A stretch of DNA of 64,000 bases from Mycobacterium terramassiliense (GTDB lineage: Bacteria > Actinomycetota > Actinomycetes > Mycobacteriales > Mycobacteriaceae), in NCBI RefSeq assembly GCF_900157385.1, contig NZ_LT717700.1, positions 705,818-769,817 of the forward strand, written 5' to 3'. Every line of letters begins with the position of its first letter. Position 1 is the first letter of the stretch. Under the pieces are notes generated by a model, which saw nothing but the letters and a program-made list of their open reading frames with translations, did no database searches and was not told where the DNA came from. A program made the translations under genes and the position numbers. Shown here piece after piece: positions 1 to 7,474 of this stretch.

Positions 1-1
1 C

Positions 2-202
2 AAGCGCTACGTCACCGACACCTGCTTCGAGGTCGCGGACAAGGCGCTGCAATTGCACGGCGGCTACGGCTATCTGCGCGAGTACGGTCTGGAAAAGATC
101 GTCCGCGACCTGCGGGTGCATCGAATCCTGGAAGGCACCAACGAAATCATGCGGGTGGTCATCGGCCGGGCCGAGGCCGGCCGCCTGCGGGCGAGCGCGT
201 AG
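2..202 (+). CDS. fadE9: Acyl-CoA dehydrogenase, C-terminal end (partial, cut by window start)
   Basis: Only the last 66 codons are in the window, read in frame from base 2 to the TAG at 200-202. They carry the typical acyl-CoA dehydrogenase C-terminus: a LQLHGGYGY segment, then RDLRVHRILEGTNEIMR, which in this family lines the FAD and adenine side of the active site. The enzyme is probably an isobutyryl-CoA or related short branched-chain dehydrogenase of valine catabolism. This is supported by mmsB starting 9 bases downstream, the same fadE9-mmsB order as Rv0752c-Rv0751c in M. tuberculosis. The symbol rests on synteny because most of the protein is outside the window. Confidence 0.85.
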   Translation, partial: KRYVTDTCFEVADKALQLHGGYGYLREYGLEKIVRDLRVHRILEGTNEIMRVVIGRAEAGRLRASA

Positions 203-211
203 GAGGATCCG

Positions 212-1093
212 TTGGCATCGATCGCGTTCCTGGGGTTGGGCAACATGGGCGGGCCCATGTCGGCCAATCTGGTTGCCGCCGGCCACGCGGTGCGCGGGTA
301 TGACCCGGTACCCGCGGCGGCGGCCGCCGCGACCGCCGGCGGCGTCACCGTTCTCGACAGCGCCGCCGACGCGGTGGCCGAGGCCGACGTCGTCATCACC
401 ATGCTGCCCAACGGCGACATCGTCAAACGCTGCTACGCCGAGGTACTGCCCGCCGCCCGGGACGGCGCGCTGTTCATCGACAGCTCGACGATCTCGGTCA
501 ACGACGCCCGCGAGGTGCACGCGCTGGCACAGCAGCACGGGGTCGCACAGCTGGACGCTCCGGTTTCGGGCGGGGTGAAGGGCGCCGTCGCCGGGACGCT
601 CGCGTTCATGGTGGGCGGCGACGAGTCGGCGCTGCAGCGCGCCCGGCCGGTGCTGGAACCCATGGCGGGCAAGGTCATTCACTGCGGCGCGGCCGGGGCG
701 GGCCAGGCGGCCAAGGTGTGCAACAACATGGTGCTGGCGGTGCAGCAGATCGTGGTCGGCGAGGCGTTCGTGCTCGCCGAGAAGCTGGGGCTGTCGGCGC
801 AGTCGCTGTTCGACGTCATCACCGGCGCGACCGGGAATTGCTGGGCGGTGCACACCAACTGCCCGGTGCCCGGCCCGGTTCCGACGTCACCGGCCAACAA
901 CGACTTCCGGCCGGGCTTCGCGACGGCGCTGATGAACAAGGACCTCGGTCTGGCGATGGACGCGGTGACCTCCACCGGTTCGGCGGCGCCGCTGGGCACC
1001 CACGCCGCGGAGATCTACGCCAAATTCGCCGCCTCCCACGCGGACAAGGACTTCAGCGCGGTGATCGAGGCCCTGCGCGGCGGCACCGCCTGA
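212..1093 (+). CDS. mmsB: 3-hydroxyisobutyrate dehydrogenase
   Basis: The 293-aa product is a beta-hydroxyacid dehydrogenase that oxidises 3-hydroxyisobutyrate to methylmalonate semialdehyde in cytosolic valine breakdown. The N-terminal Rossmann motif GLGNMGGPM (residues 7-15) binds NAD, and a substrate-loop DAPVSGG and a KVCNNM segment with the family's catalytic Lys follow. The start is a TTG placed six bases after a perfect AGGAGG at 201-206, which itself overlaps the stop of the upstream acyl-CoA dehydrogenase gene, so the two are cotranscribed and translationally coupled. Length is normal for the family (about 295 aa). Confidence 0.93.
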   Translation: MASIAFLGLGNMGGPMSANLVAAGHAVRGYDPVPAAAAAATAGGVTVLDSAADAVAEADVVITMLPNGDIVKRCYAEVLPAARDGALFIDSSTISVNDAREVHALAQQHGVAQLDAPVSGGVKGAVAGTLAFMVGGDESALQRARPVLEPMAGKVIHCGAAGAGQAAKVCNNMVLAVQQIVVGEAFVLAEKLGLSAQSLFDVITGATGNCWAVHTNCPVPGPVPTSPANNDFRPGFATALMNKDLGLAMDAVTSTGSAAPLGTHAAEIYAKFAASHADKDFSAVIEALRGGTA

Positions 1094-1103
1094 AGGGCTT
1101 GCC

Positions 1104-1652
1104 TCACTGCACCTTTCGCCCCAGGAAAGCCGCCAGCTGATCGGCGGGCGCCCGCTCGGGCGAGCAGGACTGCTCGTGGCCGAAGGGCCGGCCCGGCCCG
1201 CGGAATTCGTTCCTGACGAACGCACGCGCGACGGTGAGCTGCTGGGCCGCCAGCTCCGGGTCGAGGTCGGTGGACTGGTTGGTGGCAAACGCCAGATCCC
1301 ACGCGTGGGTCAGCACGTCGGAGGTGCGCATCCCGACGAAGACCTGTCCGGGGACATCCCCGAACGGCAGCTTGTACATCGCGGTCATCCCGTCCGGTCC
1401 GGCGAAGACGTCTTGGGCGGCCTGCGCGGAGGCCCGGTGGGCGGCCACCGCGTCATCGGGCCGGGCCGCCGGCTGGGTGGGGTTGGCCGCCCACAGCCCG
1501 ACGCGCTCGTTGCCGCCGATGACGTGGTCGATCAGATCCCCGATCGTCCACAGGGTGCACGGCGTCGGGGCGCCGAGCTGGTCGGGGCCGACGCGGGCAA
1601 GGACGGCGGCGAACGCCTCCTGGGCGCGCTGGTGCGCAACTAATGGGTCCAC
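1104..1652 (-). CDS. TIGR03086-type DinB/maleylpyruvate isomerase-fold protein (Rv0738 counterpart)
   Basis: The 182-aa protein has the four-helix DinB/MDMPI metal-binding fold seen in actinobacterial TIGR03086 proteins: an early LVAHQRAQEAF helix, a TPCTLWTIGDLIDHVIGGN segment with a metal-type His, and RTSDVLTHAWDLAFAT with a second His. The family is thought to bind a divalent metal and, in some members, to act on mycothiol adducts; no substrate can be assigned. The open frame extends to 1853, but the upstream part lies inside the MarR gene in another frame, so the GTG at 1650-1652 is chosen, preceded by AGGCAGGA. It follows the MarR gene by 25 bases, matching Rv0737-Rv0738 order. Confidence 0.82.
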   Translation of the reverse strand: MDPLVAHQRAQEAFAAVLARVGPDQLGAPTPCTLWTIGDLIDHVIGGNERVGLWAANPTQPAARPDDAVAAHRASAQAAQDVFAGPDGMTAMYKLPFGDVPGQVFVGMRTSDVLTHAWDLAFATNQSTDLDPELAAQQLTVARAFVRNEFRGPGRPFGHEQSCSPERAPADQLAAFLGRKVQ

Positions 1653-1677
1653 TGTCTTGTCCTGCCTTTCTCTCGTT

Positions 1678-2187
1678 TCAGTCCGAGAAGTCACCCGCGT
1701 TGCGCCGCAAGGTTTCGATGGACGACACCAGCGCCTCCGATTCGGCGGCCTCGATTCCGATGTCGGCGAACACCCGCTCGTTGAGCGTGACGGTAGCGTC
1801 CTCGACGATAGAACGCCCGAGATCGGTGATTTGCACCAGCGTAGTGCGCCCATCGGTGGGGTGCGGCACCCGCTGCACCAGCCCGTCGGCCTCCAGCCGG
1901 CGGATGGCGTGGGTCACGCTGGTGACGTGCACCTGCAGGCGATCGGACGCCTTGGTGATCGGCAGCGCCCCGCTCCGGCTGAACGCCAGTAGCCGCAGCA
2001 ACTCGAAGCGCGAGAAGCTCAAGTCGTAGGGCCGCAGCGCGTTCTCCACCCGCGCCAACAGTATCTGGTGCGCGCGCATCACCGAGGTGACCGCGACCAT
2101 GCCCTGCGACACGTTTCCCCACCCGGCGCGCTCCCAGTTGGCCCGCGCCGCGGCGATCGGATCCCGCTTGGAGCTCGATGCGGCCAC
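1678..2187 (-). CDS. MarR-family transcriptional regulator (Rv0737 counterpart)
   Basis: The 169-aa product is a winged helix-turn-helix repressor of the MarR class. A dimerisation helix (about residues 28-55) precedes the HTH (ITKASDRLQVHVTSVTHAIRRLEADGLV, given here in part as residues 76-103), followed by the beta-wing with the family hallmark HPTDGRTTLVQIT (asparagine-to-threonine variant of DxRs). It starts 8 bases after the aminotransferase stop and so probably sits at the distal end of the minus-strand chain that begins with sigL. In M. tuberculosis the equivalent gene directly follows rslA. Its ligand and targets are unknown; it could control the new four-gene block upstream of it. 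Confidence 0.88.
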   Translation of the reverse strand: MAASSSKRDPIAAARANWERAGWGNVSQGMVAVTSVMRAHQILLARVENALRPYDLSFSRFELLRLLAFSRSGALPITKASDRLQVHVTSVTHAIRRLEADGLVQRVPHPTDGRTTLVQITDLGRSIVEDATVTLNERVFADIGIEAAESEALVSSIETLRRNAGDFSD

Positions 2188-2195
2188 GCCCCTTC

Positions 2196-3248
2196 TTACC
2201 GCATCTGCGGCCCCACCGTCGCCTTTCCTATCGCCGAGACCACGGCCAGCGTCGACGCGCGGTTGCCCACGGTAATCCGCGCGCCGCCGTCCGCGTAGTG
2301 ACGGACATGCAGGCCGCTGCCCGCGAAAACCTCATGCCACGGCCCACCCCTCGAGGGCAGGTACATGAAGTTCGCGTGGGCGTCGGTGGTGTAGACGCCC
2401 AACGCGCTCAGCCGCATCCGCAGATAGCGGCGTTCCGCGTTGATCGCCTGAACCCGTTGCAGCAGTTGGTCTTCGGCCTCATAGGAGGCGGCGACCGCCA
2501 GCAGGCTGGTGAGCGCGATCCCGAACGGCAGCTGCTGGGACCACAGGGCGGCGGCGAGCTCCGGGGACGCCAGGCCGTAGCCGATCCGCAATCCCGCCAG
2601 CCCGTACGCCTTGGAGAACGTCCGCACCACCACCACGTTGGGGAAGCGCCCGAGCAACGCGGGGACGTCGACGCGGTGCTCGGGCGCGGCGAATTCGATG
2701 TACGCCTCGTCGAGCAGCACGGCGGTGTCGCGCGGCACCCGGCACAAAAACCGCACGAGGCCGGCCGCGGGCTCCAGCGTGCCGGTCGGGTTGTGCGGGC
2801 GGCACACCACCACCACCCGGGCGTCGGCGGCGGCGTCGGCCAGCCCGTCCAGGTCGTTGTGGCCGTCCTCGTCGAGCGGAACGGTGAGCGAGTTCAGCCG
2901 GGCCATCGCAGCGATGATCGGGTAGCCGTCGAAGGTCGGCGACGCCATCGCCACCACGTCACCCGGTGCGGTCAGCGCCTGCAGGGCCTGCAGCGCCACC
3001 CCGGTCGCGCCGGCGCCCAGCACCACCTGGTCGGCGGGCAAGCCGACGTGGGCGGCGATCAGGCCGCGCAGCCGTTCGGGCAGGAACTCGGGGTAGCGGT
3101 TGACCGCATAGATGGAGCGGATCAGTGCCGACCGCACCGCCGGCAGCGGCGGGAACGGATTCTCGTTGAGCGACAAGGCAAGCGGATCGATCGCGGTGGG
3201 GAACGCGTCGTCGAGCTCGGCGGCGAACGGGCCGCGGACGGGTTGCAT
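2196..3248 (-). CDS. HisC-like class I/II PLP-dependent aminotransferase
   Basis: The 350-aa fold-type I aminotransferase resembles histidinol-phosphate and related transaminases. Visible motifs are SLNENPFP (27-33), PHNPTG with Asn153, LLDEAYIEF with Asp180 and Tyr183, and SKAYGLAGLRIGY where Lys213 is the Schiff-base lysine and Arg221 contacts the cofactor phosphate. RITVG with Arg324 is the carboxylate-binding position. Start: ATG at 3246-3248 overlaps the KAS III stop (TGATG), so the longer open frame to 3644 is discarded. It is the last enzyme of a four-gene block and not near his genes, so a biosynthetic role on the pathway's keto intermediate is more likely than histidine synthesis. 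The amino acceptor is not readable from sequence. Confidence 0.85.
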   Translation of the reverse strand: MQPVRGPFAAELDDAFPTAIDPLALSLNENPFPPLPAVRSALIRSIYAVNRYPEFLPERLRGLIAAHVGLPADQVVLGAGATGVALQALQALTAPGDVVAMASPTFDGYPIIAAMARLNSLTVPLDEDGHNDLDGLADAAADARVVVVCRPHNPTGTLEPAAGLVRFLCRVPRDTAVLLDEAYIEFAAPEHRVDVPALLGRFPNVVVVRTFSKAYGLAGLRIGYGLASPELAAALWSQQLPFGIALTSLLAVAASYEAEDQLLQRVQAINAERRYLRMRLSALGVYTTDAHANFMYLPSRGGPWHEVFAGSGLHVRHYADGGARITVGNRASTLAVVSAIGKATVGPQMR

Positions 3249-4267
3249 CAGCCTCGCCCGCCCCAGCGCACCGCCGCCGCGCCGGCGAAGTCGCCGGCGT
3301 GGGCGAAGGCCGCCATCAAGACCACATCGCCCGCCTTCGCCTGACCGTCGGAGATCGCACGGTCGAGGTTGATCGGGATCCCGGCGCCGAACAGATTGCC
3401 GCACTCCTCGAAGGTGTCCCGATGGCGCTCGGGGGGCAATTCCAGCGCGTCGCGCCAATTGCGCAGAAACACCCGATTGGGCTGGTTGGTGACGAGCAGA
3501 TCGATGTCCTTGGGGGCCATCCCGATTCGGTCGCAGACCGCGAACGCCACCTCGGGCACCTGCCGGTTGCCCCGGGCCAGCACTTTGGTGATCTTGCTCT
3601 CGGTGAACCCGATGCTGCCCTCGCCCGGCCCGGCCTGCCACCACTTGCGGGGCGGGTCGTAGGACAGCGTCATCTCACCGGCGTATTCGCCGTAGGTGCG
3701 GCACTCGACGTCGAGGATGGGCGACTGGTCGGACAGCGTCACCAGCGCCACCGCCGCCCCGTCGCCGGGCACCGCCGATTGCGCCTTGCGCCGAATCGTC
3801 GGCTGGTCGAAGAACTGCCCCGCGGCGTTTTGCGCGATGGCGATCAGCGCGGTGCGCCCCTCCCCCGCCGCCAGCAGCTTGCGGGCCACGTTGAGCGCCA
3901 GCACGAACGCCGCGCACCCGCCGTTGTTCAGGTCGAGCACCCAAGAGGGCCGCATGCCCAACCGGTGCGCGATGCCGCCGCCTTGGCCGTAGAACGCCAT
4001 GTCCGGCACCTGGGTGTGGGTGATCAGCACGTCGGCGCCCTCGATGGCGTCGTGGCCGTGCCGCTCGATGAGCCCGTGGGCCGCGCGTTCGATCATGTCG
4101 ATCGAACCTTCCTCCGGTGCGACGTGATGGCGGAACTTGGGCGCGCGGAACATGAGATGGTCACGCAGGTCGTCACTTTCGACGAATTGCTCGTAGTACT
4201 CCGCGCCGATCGGCTCACCGGGCAGATAGGTGGAGACGTCGATCAGGCTGACGCTCGGCTTGCTCAT
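3248..4267 (-). CDS. KAS III (FabH-like) thiolase-fold protein with altered catalytic triad
   Basis: The 339-aa protein has the two-domain thiolase fold of 3-oxoacyl-ACP synthase III. The nucleophile Cys118 lies in LNNGGCAAFVLAL and the third triad residue Asn291 in ECGNLFGAG. The residue aligning with the FabH His (30 positions before that Asn, as His244/Asn274 in E. coli FabH) is Asn261 in VTNQPNRVF, so the usual Cys-His-Asn triad reads Cys-Asn-Asn. In known KAS III relatives, loss of the His impairs malonyl decarboxylation and is compatible with acyl transfer to oxygen or nitrogen nucleophiles. It starts one base after the SRPBCC stop and overlaps the aminotransferase start, so it is translationally coupled to both. 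Confidence 0.85.
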   Translation of the reverse strand: MSKPSVSLIDVSTYLPGEPIGAEYYEQFVESDDLRDHLMFRAPKFRHHVAPEEGSIDMIERAAHGLIERHGHDAIEGADVLITHTQVPDMAFYGQGGGIAHRLGMRPSWVLDLNNGGCAAFVLALNVARKLLAAGEGRTALIAIAQNAAGQFFDQPTIRRKAQSAVPGDGAAVALVTLSDQSPILDVECRTYGEYAGEMTLSYDPPRKWWQAGPGEGSIGFTESKITKVLARGNRQVPEVAFAVCDRIGMAPKDIDLLVTNQPNRVFLRNWRDALELPPERHRDTFEECGNLFGAGIPINLDRAISDGQAKAGDVVLMAAFAHAGDFAGAAAVRWGGRG

Positions 4268-4268
4268 G

Positions 4269-4916
4269 TCATGCCATCCAATCCGGCGTCACCGGCAGGC
4301 CGTTGCGATGGCGATACTCGGCGATGGCCTTGAGGTTCTTCAGTTCCAGCAGGTGGCCGGCGCCGAACATCTCCCAGAAGTCGCCCACCCACACCGGGCG
4401 CTGCGGCGGTGCGGTCTCCGGGTAGGGGTTGTGGTCGTAGAACGGGTGATGGCAATTGGTCCACAGCACAACCGAACCGGGCTTGTCGAGAACGACCTGC
4501 GCATCGACGACGCGCATCAGATAGACCATCCACAGGTGCTTACCCTGATCCCACGCGCAGTGGTAGTCGACGGTGCGGGCCTGCGCGTTGGCGATGGTGC
4601 GCGTATAGATCTCGGTCTCCGAGCCGAGCCGGTCGTAGGCCAGCCACAGCCCGGGCTCCTCGGTGGGGGTGAAACCCCGCAGGCTATAGGTCCACTCCTC
4701 GAGGCTGCGCGTGTCGGCCATGTAGTCGTACAGCTCGTCGGGCGGGCATTCGACATAGGCGTTGACGGTGCAGTATTCCCCGAAGACCTGATCGTGCGGA
4801 TACACCGACCGCATCATGTCCATGATGATCGGGGTGGCCTTCTCCCGGGGGCTGGTCTCGATGCGGGTCACGCCGTCGATGGGCGTGGGAATGTCCTCAA
4901 GCGCTGGCAGCGGCAT
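4269..4916 (-). CDS. SRPBCC (START/polyketide cyclase-like) protein
   Basis: The 215-aa protein looks like a helix-grip SRPBCC domain: an N-terminal strand EYCTVNAYVECPPDELYDYMAD, then SLEEWTYSLRGF, a mid-section of strands rich in Trp and Tyr, and a long C-terminal helix (HLLELKNLKAIAEYRHR). The region WTNCHHPFYDHNP (about 153-165) is unusually rich in His, Cys and aromatic residues and could bind a metal or ligand. Family members bind hydrophobic ligands or act as aromatase/cyclases, so here it may hold or cyclise the pathway intermediate. It overlaps the end of the ThDP enzyme gene by 20 bases and is one base from the KAS III gene. The specific activity is unknown. Confidence 0.75.
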   Translation of the reverse strand: MPLPALEDIPTPIDGVTRIETSPREKATPIIMDMMRSVYPHDQVFGEYCTVNAYVECPPDELYDYMADTRSLEEWTYSLRGFTPTEEPGLWLAYDRLGSETEIYTRTIANAQARTVDYHCAWDQGKHLWMVYLMRVVDAQVVLDKPGSVVLWTNCHHPFYDHNPYPETAPPQRPVWVGDFWEMFGAGHLLELKNLKAIAEYRHRNGLPVTPDWMA

Positions 4917-6615
4917 CGGTCCTGGCCTCCTTGGCGGTCGGAATCAAAAACGGCGCGAACGGCGGGATTTCGTCGGCGGCGCACTCGACGCTGACCACGG
5001 CCGGGCCGTCGACCGCCAGTGCCCGTCGCAGTGCGGCGGCAAGCGCGTCGGGGTCGGCCACGTCGACCGCGCACAGCCCGGGGAACATCGCCGCCAGGCC
5101 GGCCGCCAGCCGGCTGGGAGCAAACCGGTTGTAGCTGTAGAGGTCGTCGTAGAACAGCTGCTCGCGGGTCACGCACATGGCGTGGGCGTTGTTGTTGAAC
5201 AGCACGAAGGTCACGGGCAGCCGGTACTGCACGGCGGTGTGCACCTCCATGCCGTGCATGAAGAACGCGCCGTCCCCGGCGATCACGACGGTGCGCCCGC
5301 CGGGGCGCCCGCTGCCGGCCCGCCCGAAGGCCATCCCGATGCCGGCACCGAAGCTGTAACCCATACCCCCCATGCCGAGTGCGACCGCGAAGCGGCCGTC
5401 CCGCCGCGCCGGCAGGTGATGGATCGCGGCCGCGCCGGTGTTGCCCGCGTCGACCGCGATGTCCGCGCCGTCGGGCACGCACCCGTTCAGCACCGCCATC
5501 GCATCGCGGTAGCGCACCCCCGGGCCCGCGAACGGCGGCGGCGACAACTCGGTGCGGCGGACCCTGTCGGGCACCCGCGCCCGCGTCGGCCGTCCCGGCC
5601 CGGACAGCGCGTGGGTCAGCATGCGCAGCGAGGCGCGCAGGTCGTCGGTGTGCACGTGCGTGCACGGGACGTAGGGCTGCGCCGACCCGATCGAGACCGT
5701 CCGCACCGTCGCCAGGGCGTCGTCCAGGCCGGTGCGTGCGGTGACTGACAGGCGCGTGCCGACCACCAAGCACACGGCGCTGTCGGCCACCGCCTCAACC
5801 ACACCCGGGTGGCCCATGACGCCGGTCACCCCGAGCGCGGATGACGAGCCCAGACCCGGGGTGCCGGCGACGTCCTTGGCGTCGGGCACGGTCGCCACCC
5901 GTGCCCGCAACACCGCCCGCAGCGCCTCGAGCTCGCCGCGGGCGTCGTCGCGGGCCACCTGCTCCCCGACGATGATGGTGACCGGGCCGTCCGCGTCGCG
6001 CAGGATGCCGGCGAGCGGGTCCGGGTTCCCGATCGGCCGCAAATACTGCACGCCGTACCCGTTGCGCTCGCAGTCCAGGCAGCCTTGCTGAACGTCCTTG
6101 GGCAGCAACAACACTGCGGGACCGCCGGTGCGCGCCGCGGCGATCGCCCTCGACAGCGCCGGCCCGGCGTCGGCCGGGGTGAGCACCCGCTCGCACGACA
6201 CCGACACCGCGGAGAACACCGCGCGCGCGTTCAGCGATCCGTTGTCGCCGCTGGTGTCCTGAAAGCTGCCCCGGCCATCCATGGCGGTGGGCGTCTGGCC
6301 GACAAGCGCCAGCACCGGAACGCGGCTCGTCAGCGACTCCCCAAGGGCAGCAACGAGATTGAGTGCCCCGCCACCCGAGGTTGCCGCCACGACTCCCAGC
6401 CCGGAGCCGGGGCCGGCCCCGCTGCGGCTGTAGCCGTCGGCCATGGCCGCGGCGGAAAATTCGTGCTTTGCCAGCACCGCGGTGACCTCGGAGCGGAAGT
6501 GCGCGGCGTCGTACAAGTCTTCGATGTTGGCACCGTCGACGCCGAAGATGTGGCCGACCCCGACCGAGGCGAGTCGCTCGACGATGTGGTCGACTACCCG
6601 CTGCTTCCTGGGCAT
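4897..6615 (-). CDS. Thiamine-diphosphate-dependent acetolactate synthase-like enzyme
   Basis: The 572-aa three-domain ThDP enzyme belongs to the acetohydroxyacid synthase/decarboxylase superfamily. The Pyr domain has the activating Glu52 in LAKHEFSAAAMADGYSR, the middle domain follows (about 195-335), and the PP domain carries GDGAFFMHGMEVHTA (447-461) with the metal-binding Asn cluster NNN 474-476. The usual GxPG near residue 25 reads GVDGAN, hinting at a specialised subgroup. It is a single polypeptide with no regulatory subunit alongside, so branched-chain amino acid synthesis is unlikely. The ATG at 6613-6615 has no good ribosome site but lies where a SigL-type promoter predicts the transcript start, suggesting a leaderless mRNA. 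It is first in the four-gene block. Confidence 0.87.
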   Translation of the reverse strand: MPRKQRVVDHIVERLASVGVGHIFGVDGANIEDLYDAAHFRSEVTAVLAKHEFSAAAMADGYSRSGAGPGSGLGVVAATSGGGALNLVAALGESLTSRVPVLALVGQTPTAMDGRGSFQDTSGDNGSLNARAVFSAVSVSCERVLTPADAGPALSRAIAAARTGGPAVLLLPKDVQQGCLDCERNGYGVQYLRPIGNPDPLAGILRDADGPVTIIVGEQVARDDARGELEALRAVLRARVATVPDAKDVAGTPGLGSSSALGVTGVMGHPGVVEAVADSAVCLVVGTRLSVTARTGLDDALATVRTVSIGSAQPYVPCTHVHTDDLRASLRMLTHALSGPGRPTRARVPDRVRRTELSPPPFAGPGVRYRDAMAVLNGCVPDGADIAVDAGNTGAAAIHHLPARRDGRFAVALGMGGMGYSFGAGIGMAFGRAGSGRPGGRTVVIAGDGAFFMHGMEVHTAVQYRLPVTFVLFNNNAHAMCVTREQLFYDDLYSYNRFAPSRLAAGLAAMFPGLCAVDVADPDALAAALRRALAVDGPAVVSVECAADEIPPFAPFLIPTAKEARTDAAASA

Positions 6616-6621
6616 GCCTGT

Positions 6622-6649
6622 AACACGACGCGCGGGTAACTTCAGTTCA
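6622..6649 (-). promoter_or_regulatory. Predicted SigL promoter of the ThDP-SRPBCC-KAS III-aminotransferase block
   Basis: On the minus strand the sequence reads TGAACT, 16 bases, CGTGTT. This resembles the reported mycobacterial SigL consensus (TGAACC / CGTgtc) and uses the same 16-base spacing as the element in front of sigL at 8040-8067. The -10 is at 6622-6627 and the -35 at 6644-6649. The expected start of transcription, six or seven bases past the -10, coincides with the ATG at 6615. It lies in the 48-base gap between the rslA stop and the ThDP gene. Confidence 0.72.
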
Positions 6650-6663
6650 CCGCGCGCCGTGTT

Positions 6664-7428
6664 TTACAGCGAGCGCTGCAGCAGCACCTGACCGCTATCG
6701 GCCGAGACGACTTGCACGGCGGCGATCTGGTCGACCGGCGTGGAGATGCTGCCCGCGGGCGTCGCGGTGTGACCGGGCTCGGCCACCCATGTCGCCAGCC
6801 GGGTTTGGCTGCCGTCGCGACCGACCACCACCATCGCCAGCGTGTCGTGGTGGGCGTTCAGCGGGGCCAGGCAGACGCACTTCAGGTTGATCGACGTCCC
6901 CCAGTGCTGGCTGGCCAGCTGCACCGTGGACGCCAGCAGGGTGGTGCCGACCTGCGCCATCGGTTGCGAGGACGCGGCCACCTGCTGCGCGGGCGACGAG
7001 GTATACCCGTGCACACCGACCAGCACGCCGACCCCCAGCACCGCGGCCGCGGCGGACGAGGCAACCCAGGTCGCCACCCTGCTGCGGCGCCGGCGCCAGC
7101 GCACCGTCGCCAGCAACGACGGCAGCAACTCCGAAGACATCTCGGGTGTCGCCGCGGCGCGACCAGGTTCGTCGATCGCGGCCACCTCCGCGCGGTCCAG
7201 CTGCGACAGCAGGGCCGGCACGCCACTCAGATCGGCGACGGCCTCCCGGCATGCGGGGCAGCCGGCCATGTGAGACTCGAATTCGCGGCGATCCGAGGCG
7301 GACAGCGACCCGAGCACGTATGCGGCATCCCACATCGCGTATCGGTCGTTATCGACGGCTTTCACACCAAACACCTCGTTGTCACCGGGCGGGCCAATGC
7401 CCCGTAGCGGCGTCCTCATCGTGTCCAT
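6664..7428 (-). CDS. rslA: Anti-sigma-L factor, zinc-associated, membrane-spanning
   Basis: The 254-aa anti-sigma factor has a cytoplasmic zinc-associated domain with His53-x3-Cys57-x2-Cys60 (HMAGCPAC), a single transmembrane helix around residues 118-140 (alanine- and valine-rich, flanked by WRRRRSR) and an extracytoplasmic C-terminal domain containing a KCVCLAP cysteine pair. Family knowledge: RslA sequesters SigL and releases it on oxidation of the CxxC cysteines. It lies directly downstream of sigL in the same direction, as Rv0735-Rv0736. The C-terminal domain resembles the anti-sigma-K (RskA) type region. A slightly later start is possible, but the chosen one gives the usual length of about 250 aa. 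Confidence 0.92.
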   Translation of the reverse strand: MDTMRTPLRGIGPPGDNEVFGVKAVDNDRYAMWDAAYVLGSLSASDRREFESHMAGCPACREAVADLSGVPALLSQLDRAEVAAIDEPGRAAATPEMSSELLPSLLATVRWRRRRSRVATWVASSAAAAVLGVGVLVGVHGYTSSPAQQVAASSQPMAQVGTTLLASTVQLASQHWGTSINLKCVCLAPLNAHHDTLAMVVVGRDGSQTRLATWVAEPGHTATPAGSISTPVDQIAAVQVVSADSGQVLLQRSL

Positions 7429-7474
7429 CTCCTGTCACCCATCAAGCATTCGGAGCCGATGACCATGCGGATGG

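Noticed and set aside
2196..3248. Aminotransferase as the histidine-pathway HisC
   Set aside because: No other his genes are near, and translational coupling to the KAS III-like gene argues for a different pathway, although the fold is the same.
2178..4333. Long plus-strand open frames opposite the aminotransferase and KAS III genes
   Set aside because: Their translations are Arg/His/Gln/Gly-rich with no domains and run antisense to genes with intact catalytic motifs; typical of high-GC shadow frames.
4897..6615. ThDP enzyme as the housekeeping acetolactate synthase IlvB
   Set aside because: No regulatory subunit IlvN or other ilv genes nearby, the GxPG region is altered, and it sits in a separate four-gene block.
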